Origin: Spirosoma sp. KUDC1026
Lineage (GTDB): Bacteria; Bacteroidota; Bacteroidia; Cytophagales; Spirosomataceae
Assembly (NCBI RefSeq): GCF_013375035.1
Contig: NZ_CP056032.1
Coordinates: forward strand, 4,896,001-4,960,000
Reading direction: 5' to 3'
Length of the DNA stretch: 64,000 bases
Position numbers and translations under genes: made by a program. The notes under the pieces were generated by a model, which made no database searches, had not been told where the DNA came from, and worked only from the letters and a program-made list of their open reading frames with translations. Positions 1 through 7,480 of this stretch are shown here, one piece after another. Every line of letters starts with the position of its first letter. The first letter of the stretch is position 1.

Positions 1-103
1 AAGTGGTCGGCAACGGGTTAACCTGGGCCGCACGCCCGGTACGTATCTGCTCCAGGTAACTGATGCAGCCCAGTTCAAAACGGTTAAGATCGTTAAGCAG
101 TAG
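1..103 (+). CDS. C-terminal end of a secreted protein with T9SS-type sorting tail (partial)
   Basis: The frame is open from the window edge to a TAG at 101-103. The last residues contain GTYLLQV followed by FKTVKIVKQ. In Bacteroidota the pattern G-x-Y-h-h-x-V followed by a basic K-h-h-K-Q end is the usual close of the type A C-terminal domain that sends proteins through the type IX secretion system (family knowledge). Only about 33 residues are visible, so the passenger domain and its function are unknown. A terminator follows at 131-163. Confidence 0.6.
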   Translation, partial: SGRQRVNLGRTPGTYLLQVTDAAQFKTVKIVKQ

Positions 104-130
104 CCGCAGCGATAGCGAGATAGTAATCAG

Positions 131-163
131 GCGGAACCCGTATAAACCGGTTCCGCTTTTTTT
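131..163 (+). terminator. Rho-independent terminator
   Basis: Perfect 8-bp inverted repeat GCGGAACC (131-138) / GGTTCCGC (149-156) with a 10-nt loop, followed by seven T (157-163). It ends the transcript of the secreted protein at the left edge. Confidence 0.85.
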
Positions 164-201
164 ATGATCACCGGTTTGTGAGCCAACCGCCCGCGTTGCC
201 G

Positions 202-209
202 TATCTTTG
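202..209 (+). promoter_or_regulatory. Bacteroidota -7 box TATCTTTG for the MFS gene
   Basis: TATCTTTG matches TAnnTTTG, the -7 element of the primary sigma factor in this phylum (established knowledge). It lies three bases before the ATG at 213, so a transcript starting a few bases downstream would have almost no leader. This favours ATG 213 over a TTG at 207 that lies inside the box. Confidence 0.6.
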
Positions 210-212
210 GTC

Positions 213-1388
213 ATGTCTTCAGCCTCTGTTTCGACCACCGGCTTAGTCGTTATCGTACTGTCCCAGTTTGCGGGTACGTCGCTGTGGTTCGCGGGAAATG
301 CCATTCTCCCGGATCTCATGCCCCTGTTGAACGCGCCGGGCATCAACGGCTGGATTACGTCGGCGGTGCAGATTGGCTTTGTGAGTGGTACGTTACTCTA
401 TGCCCTGCTGGCTCTCCCCGACCGCTTTCCCAGCACCTGGGTTTTCCTGGTTTCGGTTATTCTGGCAGCTGGGGCCAACGCAGGCTGGCTGCTCTTCCCT
501 CTCCGGGCTGAACCGTTACTGGCAAGCCGGTTTCTGACCGGTTTTTTTCTGGCGGGAGTCTATCCGGTGGGGATGAAGATTGCCGCCGACTGGTTCAGGC
601 CGGTGCTGGGCCGGGCCATGGGTTTTCTGGTTGGCGCCCTGGTTTTAGGCACGGCCTTTCCGCACCTGTTACGTGGACTGGGAACCAGCCTCCCCTACCG
701 AACACTGACCCTGGCCGTCAGCGGTCTGGCGATAAGTGGCGGAATTTTATTAGCGGCTGTCGTACCTGCCAAACCGGTCCTCGCTCAGCGATTATCTTTT
801 CGATTTAGTACCGTAACCGAGCTGTTTCGCCCTTCGGCGTTCCGGCCTGCGATGCTGGGTTATTTCGGTCACATGTGGGAGCTGTATACGTTCTGGGCCT
901 TTCTGCCGGTAATCGTTACCCTTTACAACACAATGCATCCTGACACAGCCGCGAATCCGTCTCTTCTGGCCTTTATGGCTATTGCCGCCGGACTACTGGG
1001 GTGCGTGGGCGGTGGTTATCGGGCGCTGCAGATTGGTAGTCGCCGGGTAGCGTGGGCCTTCCTTCTTACCTCCGGTCTTTGTATCATCCTGTTTCCGGCT
1101 GCGTTGCGAGTACCGCTCCCGATCTTTGCCTTTTTTCTCCTGCTGTGGGGAGCAGCCGCGGCAGGTGACTCACCCCAGTTTTCGGCCCTGGTTGCCAGTG
1201 GTGCGCCCGTTGAAAAACGGGGTAGCATCCTGACGCTGTTAACCAGCCTGGGTTTCCTGCTGACGGTTGTCTCTATCCAGTTAATGGCGTGGCTCACGCA
1301 GCAGTTTGGCTTTTCGGCAACGTTATTCTACGTATTGCTGCCCGGCCCGCTGCTGGGTCTCTGGGCCATCAATAAAAATGAGCCCTGA
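213..1388 (+). CDS. MFS transporter
   Basis: A 391-residue, very hydrophobic protein with about 12 predicted membrane segments, the usual size for the major facilitator superfamily. The first segment carries SLWFAGNAILPDL, and a loop near the middle has basic residues, as in MFS carriers. Substrate cannot be told from sequence. The start at ATG 213 is chosen because a -7 box (202-209) ends three bases upstream. The last codons are also the 5' arm of a 31-bp inverted repeat (1366-1434) that covers the stop codon. The next gene is convergent. Confidence 0.8.
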   Translation: MSSASVSTTGLVVIVLSQFAGTSLWFAGNAILPDLMPLLNAPGINGWITSAVQIGFVSGTLLYALLALPDRFPSTWVFLVSVILAAGANAGWLLFPLRAEPLLASRFLTGFFLAGVYPVGMKIAADWFRPVLGRAMGFLVGALVLGTAFPHLLRGLGTSLPYRTLTLAVSGLAISGGILLAAVVPAKPVLAQRLSFRFSTVTELFRPSAFRPAMLGYFGHMWELYTFWAFLPVIVTLYNTMHPDTAANPSLLAFMAIAAGLLGCVGGGYRALQIGSRRVAWAFLLTSGLCIILFPAALRVPLPIFAFFLLLWGAAAAGDSPQFSALVASGAPVEKRGSILTLLTSLGFLLTVVSIQLMAWLTQQFGFSATLFYVLLPGPLLGLWAINKNEP

Positions 1389-1434
1389 ACAATGGGCCGG
1401 ATTCCCATCGTTCAGAACTCATTTTTATTGATGG
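1366..1434. terminator. Large inverted repeat overlapping the end of the MFS gene
   Basis: Arms 1366-1396 and 1404-1434 pair over 31 bp with three mismatches and a 7-nt loop. The 5' arm includes the last ten codons and the TGA (1386-1388) of the MFS gene. It lies between convergent genes and probably acts as a bidirectional terminator or 3'-end stabiliser. Confidence 0.65.
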
Positions 1435-1511
1435 GGTCAGGAACGCTGGCAACGCTTCATACACATTACCAGCATTCAATGTCAGCCGACTATCAGTCGC
1501 TTTTGTCCGTA

Positions 1512-2207
1512 TTAGTTTCCAGATGTCAGCAGGGCACGTAGCGCAGCTTCGTCGTGGAAACCAATCTCCCGTTTCTCCAGCTTGCCGTTCCGGAATACCA
1601 GCAATGTAGGCAGGTCTTCGACTTTGTAAGCCGCCAGCATTGCCTTTTCGGTATCGGCGTTGAACTTGACAACCGCTAGCTTGCCGGTCATTTCTTCCCC
1701 TAATTTATCGACCAGCGGCATCATCTTTTTGCAGGGTGCGCACCAGCGGGCGTACACATCGACCAGGACCAGCGGTTGCGCCTGAATCAGGCTGTCGAAC
1801 CGGGCCGTCGACCACTGAGCTTTGTCCGTCGATCGATTTACGCCCTCGACCGGCATCATCCGCGACGCCCATTTGAGGTAGCCGCCTTTCAGTTCATAGA
1901 CCTGATCGTAGCCCAACTCGTGAAGTTTCTCGACCGCCCCTTTGCTACGTCCGCCCGACATGCAGTAGACGTAAACGGGTTGATTTTTGTCCAGTTTGCT
2001 CAACGACTGCGTAAAGTCTGCGCCCTGCGAGTTGATGTTAGTTGCGTTCGGCAGGTGGCCGTCGCCAAACTCAGCGGGTGTCCGCACATCAATCAGCTGT
2101 GGTTTCTGCACCTTCTTCAGAGCCAGGGCAAACGTATCGGGTGCTACGGTCTGGGCGTAACCAAAGCGCCCCAGCAGCAATACTGTGACAAACAATAAGA
2201 TTCTCAT
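1512..2207 (-). CDS. Rhodanese-thioredoxin fusion protein, exported
   Basis: 231 residues from the ATG at 2205-2207; two ATGs just upstream (2211-2213, 2226-2228) would only add residues before the signal peptide. Residues 1-19 are a signal peptide ending GYAQ. Residues about 25-115 form a rhodanese domain with Cys82 in the loop YCMSGGRS. Residues about 135-230 form a thioredoxin domain with WCAPC at 155-159. The fusion suggests extracytoplasmic sulfur or thiol redox work. It lies on the same strand as and downstream of a TlpA-like gene. Confidence 0.85.
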   Translation of the reverse strand: MRILLFVTVLLLGRFGYAQTVAPDTFALALKKVQKPQLIDVRTPAEFGDGHLPNATNINSQGADFTQSLSKLDKNQPVYVYCMSGGRSKGAVEKLHELGYDQVYELKGGYLKWASRMMPVEGVNRSTDKAQWSTARFDSLIQAQPLVLVDVYARWCAPCKKMMPLVDKLGEEMTGKLAVVKFNADTEKAMLAAYKVEDLPTLLVFRNGKLEKREIGFHDEAALRALLTSGN

Positions 2208-2285
2208 GGTCATGTGGGTTTGTAGCATGTGTTTTTTGATAACGCAAGTTCGGCATAAGTTGTCGCATCCTGGTTATCAATCCGT

Positions 2286-3602
2286 TCAGTTCTTGGACTT
2301 TGTCAGCTGATAAAGCACTTGTGGCAGGTTTTGGCCACTAATATGGGTCAATACCACTTTACCCTGGGGGTCCAGCAGTACCGTTGTCGGGTAACTGTTT
2401 ACCTGATACGCTTCCGCTATTTTATCGGCCTCATCGGAGTGAAGTTGCGGCCAGGTAATTTTCTCCTGATCGAGATACTGGCGCAGCTTTTCCGGCGTAT
2501 CGTTCGTGACAATGCCAACAAACTCGACCTGGCTTCGATCGAACTGCTCATAAGCCCGCTTCAAACTCGGCATTTCAGCCCGACAGGGGGTGCACCAGGT
2601 TCCCCAAAAATCGAGTAATACGTATTTGCCCCGCAAACTGGACAGCGACAGCGGCTTTTGGGTTGTAAACTCAACCGCCGTAAATGGTGGGGCCAAAAAT
2701 CCCCGCTGTGTCGAATACAACGTATCATTCCGGTTCATTTTCTTCAGCCGAATGACCTGCCTTAATAGATCAACACCCGCGTATTTATAGGTTTCCTGAT
2801 TTATTGACAAGTACTCTCCTTCCTTACTCATTCCTCTCGTCCACACACGTTTGCCAGGCTCTTTAGCCCGCTGCATCATACTATCAGTCAATACGGTAGC
2901 AACGGAATTGATAAAGTTGGGATTAGCGCAGTTCGTAGCGACAACCGCTATCCGTTCGCCCGACTCCGGGAAGGTAGCCTGCGCATAAAGCGGAAAACTA
3001 ATTTTAATTTCGTCTGCCGAGCGCCAGATTGCCAGCTTCGAGGTCGCCTTAACTACTTTCCTGTTCAGGTACCGCTCAAATTGAATCAGACGGATAGTGC
3101 CCGTTTCGGGGGAGTTGAACATGTTCGAGTAGGCAGCAGATTCAAACGGCTCCTCGTCGCTTACATCCAGATTATTATTGCTATCAATCAACACCTGAAA
3201 CCGGCTCTGTTCATCAACACCGGTTACGGCGTACACATAGCACCGAATCGGGGACCATGACAGCTCCCGGGGCAAAGTTGACCAATGGCTCTCCGCCTGA
3301 AAGTCCTTATACTCCTCACCAGTAATCTCTCCAGCTTTACTACGCTGAAATGTATACTGGTTATTATCTAGCGGAATAAGTCCCTGTTTTGTCCCTTTCC
3401 AGGAACCGGGAATTCCTTTTAGCAGATGATATGATCGTTTGGATTTCGCCTGGGCCAGAGGTACTAAATTAACAGTGAGGTAACCGGGCGAAAATGGCCC
3501 AAACGTATCAACGATCTGAAAAGGTACTTCAACAAAACCTTGCCCGCGCGCTATTGCTGACGCCAGAACAAGGAAAAAGAGATACAGTATTCGTTGTTTC
3601 AT
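2286..3602 (-). CDS. TlpA-like thioredoxin-family protein, exported
   Basis: 438 residues from the ATG at 3600-3602, chosen because it begins a clean signal peptide (MKQRILYLFFLVLASA...GQG); an ATG 16 codons upstream would bury it. The N-terminal ~320 residues are a divergent region with no motif I recognise. The C-terminal ~110 residues are a TlpA/AhpC-type thioredoxin fold with WGTWCTPC (Cys337, Cys340) and a cis-Pro at SYPTT. Members of this group reduce disulfides in the periplasm. The rhodanese-thioredoxin gene follows closely, so the two may be co-transcribed. Confidence 0.85.
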   Translation of the reverse strand: MKQRILYLFFLVLASAIARGQGFVEVPFQIVDTFGPFSPGYLTVNLVPLAQAKSKRSYHLLKGIPGSWKGTKQGLIPLDNNQYTFQRSKAGEITGEEYKDFQAESHWSTLPRELSWSPIRCYVYAVTGVDEQSRFQVLIDSNNNLDVSDEEPFESAAYSNMFNSPETGTIRLIQFERYLNRKVVKATSKLAIWRSADEIKISFPLYAQATFPESGERIAVVATNCANPNFINSVATVLTDSMMQRAKEPGKRVWTRGMSKEGEYLSINQETYKYAGVDLLRQVIRLKKMNRNDTLYSTQRGFLAPPFTAVEFTTQKPLSLSSLRGKYVLLDFWGTWCTPCRAEMPSLKRAYEQFDRSQVEFVGIVTNDTPEKLRQYLDQEKITWPQLHSDEADKIAEAYQVNSYPTTVLLDPQGKVVLTHISGQNLPQVLYQLTKSKN

Positions 3603-3773
3603 CGGCTGGTGCTGTTTTTCAACAAGATACAACCGACAAGGCTTTTCCACACATGAGAATGATTTTGCTTTATCAACCGTCAGGTACTGCCTCCTCTGGC
3701 AGCAAAACTCACCTCCAAAAACTTCCGTGTTCTCCGAGTCCCCGTGTTGAAATCCAACAATGAATCTGACTGG

Positions 3774-4703
3774 CTAGCCCCCGTTTTGAAACAGCAGCAG
3801 ACAGCCAACCGGTACAAGCACCAGCGAAATAATGGATGAAAACGCCACCAGCACCGACGCGTTCTCCGTTTCAGTGTCCAGAAAGGACGCAAAGACGACC
3901 AGATTAGCGGCAATGGGAAACGTGGCCATCAACAGCATCAGTTTCTGTTCTTCGCCTTCGAGTTGGCCAATCAGTACGGATTCCAGCCAGACCAGTGCCC
4001 CCAGCAGCGCAGCGGCCGCTACGTAGCGCACGGCCATCAGCTTACTGAATTGTTTATAATCGACTTCCTTGAACTTAACTTGCGTCAGCGTTATCCCAAT
4101 GATCATCATGCCTAGCGCCGACAGCGTCCAGCTTGCCCCTTTCGTGACGGGCTCCAGACTTTCCGGCATCTTAAATCCCATTACGTTGGCAACAATCGCA
4201 ACGATCAGGGCGTAAATCGCCGGAATCTTGAGGACGTTCTTAATGGAGTCGCTGACGGGCAGGTCTTTGCTGCGCGATACCAGATAGTAGCCGACGGTGT
4301 CACCGTACAGAACGTTGCCCATGTAGGCACTGATGATCAGCGGCATTTTCTCTTCGCCAAACAGCGCCATCACCACCGGAATGCCGAACCAGCCAATGTT
4401 GAAATACGAATACGAACAGTTCAGCAGATCCTGGTTCAGGTCCTTTCCGAAAAAGCGTCCGGCTAACTGGCCAGGAATATTCATCAGTGCCGCCAGCAGA
4501 AAAATGATGGACATGGCCACGGCCAGCTGGGTCATTTCGGCTTTCAGAATGTTATCGAAAATAACCAGCGGAATCAGGACGTAAAGCAGCAACTTGGAAA
4601 TCGGCTTACTTTCCAGACCAAGCCATCGATTCGCCACGTACCCCAGAATGATAAAGCCGTACAGCGGCACGACGCTGGTCAGCAGTTCATTTAGTACGTT
4701 CAT
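3774..4703 (-). CDS. AEC family permease
   Basis: 309 residues, about ten membrane segments in two halves, with the N-terminal pattern VPLYGFIILGYVANR and an internal NIGWFGIPV stretch typical of the auxin efflux carrier family. Bacterial members export or import organic anions such as malate, but the substrate here is not evident. Its start overlaps the end of the upstream FAD/NAD(P) gene by 17 bp, so the two are very likely translationally coupled. Confidence 0.85.
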   Translation of the reverse strand: MNVLNELLTSVVPLYGFIILGYVANRWLGLESKPISKLLLYVLIPLVIFDNILKAEMTQLAVAMSIIFLLAALMNIPGQLAGRFFGKDLNQDLLNCSYSYFNIGWFGIPVVMALFGEEKMPLIISAYMGNVLYGDTVGYYLVSRSKDLPVSDSIKNVLKIPAIYALIVAIVANVMGFKMPESLEPVTKGASWTLSALGMMIIGITLTQVKFKEVDYKQFSKLMAVRYVAAAALLGALVWLESVLIGQLEGEEQKLMLLMATFPIAANLVVFASFLDTETENASVLVAFSSIISLVLVPVGCLLLFQNGG

Positions 4704-6210
4704 GCGTCAGGCGTTTGAGGATGGATGTAGTCATTGGGTCGACCTGTTCGACGTTGAACCAGACGGCGTTCGTGTCGAACAACTCGCCGACCAGTACGTG
4801 GCCAATGCCGTATACCGGCGCATCCTTTGTGTCAGGAACGCATACCTGCATGGTGTTGACGTCAGCCTCTACCCCACCCGCGTCGCAGGGCAGCAGGTAG
4901 CCTTTTTTCAGCATCTGCTGCAAAATAGGCACATCCATTTTTTCGATGTTCATGGCAGGCCCGGTAGCGTTGATTACGTAGTCGGCCTCGTCGGTATGCC
5001 CTTTTTCGGTCGTGAGCGTAAACCGTTTCGTTTCCTCGTTCCAGTCGATCTTGTCGGAGTAGGCCGTTACGGTCAATTGCCCCGACGCCAGCAAATCCCG
5101 GAGTTTGTAGGCATTCTGCAAAGGAATCGCGTGCCGGTTGATATCAGAGTAGGGTTTCAGCCATTTAAAAAACAGCTTCCGCTGATCGGGAGGCAGAAGC
5201 TGCCAGGTCTCAAACGAGATATAGCGGGTTGAGTACAGGATATTCTGGAAAATACTTTTTCCTTTCTCGGCCAGGGCTATGTCCTCGTTGATCAGTTCGA
5301 GCTGCGACCGGCCCACGCGCCGGAATCGTTTCCAGTCCTGCGGTCCTTCTACGCGTTCCACTTCTTCCTGAAACAACCGGAACAAGTCTTTGGTCTGCAA
5401 TGGCCGTTTGTTCTCCCGAATTACTTTGCGGATGTTAGCCAGTGTCAGCACCTGCCGATCGAATGGTACTTCCTTCGGCGACTGCGCGCGGGGCAGCAGT
5501 CCGTCTTTCGAATACATCTTGATGGGACCGCGGTGGCCATTATTGACCAACGTAATAACCGCGTCCAGCGCTGTCAGGCTGGCCCCCAGGATACAGACCG
5601 ACGCGTCTTTATCCTCAATTGTGTTCAAAATCCGTCCGGCTGGCCAGGGCGAATCCAGGTAATTGGGGGATGATTCCAGGGACGTAAAATTATTGGGTCG
5701 GGGCGTTCCCGTCGCCAGCACAAGTACATCCGCCGGAATTAAACGGCCGGACTCCAGCGTAACACTCACCTGATTGTCGGTCAGGTCGGCATCGATAGCC
5801 AACTCCTGGTAGATGTCGACGGTCATCTGATGCTGACGGGCCAGCGCTACATACTCATCAAACACATCTTTCAGATAAACGCCGTAGAGCTGACGGGGTG
5901 GGTAGCCATCGGCGTGGGTTTCCGTTTCGGGAAAGTGTTCGTCGATGAAATCTTTCCGCCCGGCCATCCACTCCACAAAGTGGTCAGGTTCTTCGGCAAA
6001 GATGCCCATCAGCCCGGCCGATGTATTGAGCAGATGCCCCTTCTGACCCGTCCCGTAGGCCAGGCCGGGACCTATTTCCTCCCGTTTTTCAACGACTACA
6101 AACGAAACCGGATCAGCTCCGGGTTCAACAACGAGTTTCAGGACAAGGTGGGCAAATGTAGCAACGCCACAGGCCCCTCCACCCACGATAACGATAGTTT
6201 TCGGATTCAT
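4687..6210 (-). CDS. FAD/NAD(P)-binding protein
   Basis: 507 residues from ATG 6208-6210. The N-terminus is a Rossmann dinucleotide-binding motif (IVIVGGGACGVATFAHL), and ATG-type motifs around VLATGTPRPNN and the C-terminal VINATGPA are seen, as in the FAD-NAD(P)-binding family often found near transport or amidase genes. The exact reaction is unknown. An ATG at 6286-6288 is in frame, but its 26 extra residues would be encoded by a terminator hairpin (6213-6260), so 6210 is preferred. It is coupled to the AEC permease downstream. Confidence 0.8.
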   Translation of the reverse strand: MNPKTIVIVGGGACGVATFAHLVLKLVVEPGADPVSFVVVEKREEIGPGLAYGTGQKGHLLNTSAGLMGIFAEEPDHFVEWMAGRKDFIDEHFPETETHADGYPPRQLYGVYLKDVFDEYVALARQHQMTVDIYQELAIDADLTDNQVSVTLESGRLIPADVLVLATGTPRPNNFTSLESSPNYLDSPWPAGRILNTIEDKDASVCILGASLTALDAVITLVNNGHRGPIKMYSKDGLLPRAQSPKEVPFDRQVLTLANIRKVIRENKRPLQTKDLFRLFQEEVERVEGPQDWKRFRRVGRSQLELINEDIALAEKGKSIFQNILYSTRYISFETWQLLPPDQRKLFFKWLKPYSDINRHAIPLQNAYKLRDLLASGQLTVTAYSDKIDWNEETKRFTLTTEKGHTDEADYVINATGPAMNIEKMDVPILQQMLKKGYLLPCDAGGVEADVNTMQVCVPDTKDAPVYGIGHVLVGELFDTNAVWFNVEQVDPMTTSILKRLTHERTK

Positions 6211-6212
6211 GC

Positions 6213-6260
6213 AAAAAAAAACGTCAGGCCATGGCGACGTTGTGCCGACATGGCCTGACG
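6213..6260 (-). terminator. Terminator-like hairpin abutting the FAD gene start
   Basis: Perfect 12-bp arms CATGGCCTGACG (6249-6260) and CGTCAGGCCATG (6222-6233) with an A run at 6213-6221, which is a T run on the minus strand. It ends two bases before the ATG of the FAD/NAD(P) gene. It is a good intrinsic terminator for the SMP-30 gene upstream. Confidence 0.8.
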
Positions 6261-6315
6261 CGGGGTTGTTTACAGTCATTAGAAGCAACCCCTTGTTGGC
6301 CCTGATTGTTGGCGT

Positions 6316-7242
6316 TTATCGAGCGCCCGCCACCTGCATCGCCAGCGTGTAGACCGATTTTGATGCGGTTATGAACAGCGTTTTTCGGTCTTTACCGGCA
6401 AAGCAAATGTTTCCCGTCCAGCCTTCCGGCACGGGAATCGTCAGGATCAGTTCACCCGCCGGATTGTAGACCATAACGCCTTTTCCGGTCAGATACACGT
6501 TTCCTTTTTCGTCCAGCGTCATCCCATCGGATCCCTGATTGGTGAACAACTGGCGGTTGCTCAGGCTACCATCCCCATTGATCTGGTATTTGTAGGTTTT
6601 GCTGTCGCCAATGTCGGCTACGTACAGCGTTTTGCCGTCGGGCGTACCGATGATTCCGTTGGGCCGTTTGTAGTTTCCGTCAATCAGGACGGGTTCTTTC
6701 TTGCCTTTGGGCAGAAAAAACAGGTTCTGCCCGTCAACTTCGGGACCGCTGTGGGTCCAGTAGTCCCGCTTGTAGAGCGGGTCGGTGAAATATGAATTTC
6801 CTTTGGCGTCTACCCATACGTCGTTCGGACCGTTGAGCCGTTTGCCGTTATAACCCGACATCAGCACCGTCACTTTTTTGTCCGGGCTGATTGACCAGAG
6901 TTCATTGTTGGCGTCGGCGCAGGAAATCAGGTTACCGGCTGCGTCAAAATACATGCCGTTCGAGCGACCGGCATTGTCCATGAACAGGCTCAGCGTACCG
7001 TCGGTCCCGTAGCGCCAGATTTTGTTGTTGGGCTGATCGGTGAAGTACACAGTACCGTCTTTATCGACGGCAGGGCCTTCGGTAAATGAAAACTGGTCGG
7101 ACACGCGTTGCAGCGTAGCCCCCGGCGCGATCAGATTCGCCGAATCCCCTTCCGCCGTATAGGCTACGGAAACGGGCTGCGGAGTGGTAGTAGTCATAAG
7201 CAGCGAACTCAAAAAAAGGCTAATAATGCAATAAGCGTGCAT
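6316..7242 (-). CDS. SMP-30/gluconolactonase/LRE family protein, exported
   Basis: 308 residues with an N-terminal hydrophobic signal region. The body shows six-bladed propeller repeats: FTEGPAVDKDGTVYFTD, RSNGMYFDAAGNL, LNGPNDVWVDAKGNSYFTD, RPNGIIGTPDGKTLYVAD and DGMTLDEKGNVYLT. The E in the first blade, the N in the third (PNDVW) and the D in the last correspond to metal ligands in the SMP-30 family (family knowledge). A sugar lactonase in the periplasm is the likely role. A terminator lies between it and the next minus-strand gene. Confidence 0.85.
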   Translation of the reverse strand: MHAYCIISLFLSSLLMTTTTPQPVSVAYTAEGDSANLIAPGATLQRVSDQFSFTEGPAVDKDGTVYFTDQPNNKIWRYGTDGTLSLFMDNAGRSNGMYFDAAGNLISCADANNELWSISPDKKVTVLMSGYNGKRLNGPNDVWVDAKGNSYFTDPLYKRDYWTHSGPEVDGQNLFFLPKGKKEPVLIDGNYKRPNGIIGTPDGKTLYVADIGDSKTYKYQINGDGSLSNRQLFTNQGSDGMTLDEKGNVYLTGKGVMVYNPAGELILTIPVPEGWTGNICFAGKDRKTLFITASKSVYTLAMQVAGAR

Positions 7243-7306
7243 ACCAGACAGGAGTCTATTAAAACCAGGTTAGGATTCGATAATTCGGCCGGAGCGACCG
7301 CTGTTT

Positions 7307-7325
7307 AATGAGTAACTCACTCATT
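7307..7325. promoter_or_regulatory. Inverted repeat, candidate operator
   Basis: AATGAGT (7307-7313), five bases, ACTCATT (7319-7325) lies in the divergent gap between the SMP-30 gene and the TonB receptor. Position suits an operator, but no regulator gene is adjacent. Confidence 0.3.
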
Positions 7326-7480
7326 TCCTTTGCTTAAGTAGTAGCAGTATCCTGTTCTACTTTAGTCACAGGCAGGAGCGAGCGAATTAGTCAACTTTCG
7401 TCCGGCTACATCGCGAGACTGTCATGGGTAAGACAACACGTTTATCCAGTTATACTACGTCTGGATGGGACTTAATGTTT

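Noticed and set aside
4594..5232. 212-codon plus-strand frame
   Set aside because: Antisense to the FAD/NAD(P) and AEC genes, which are well supported.
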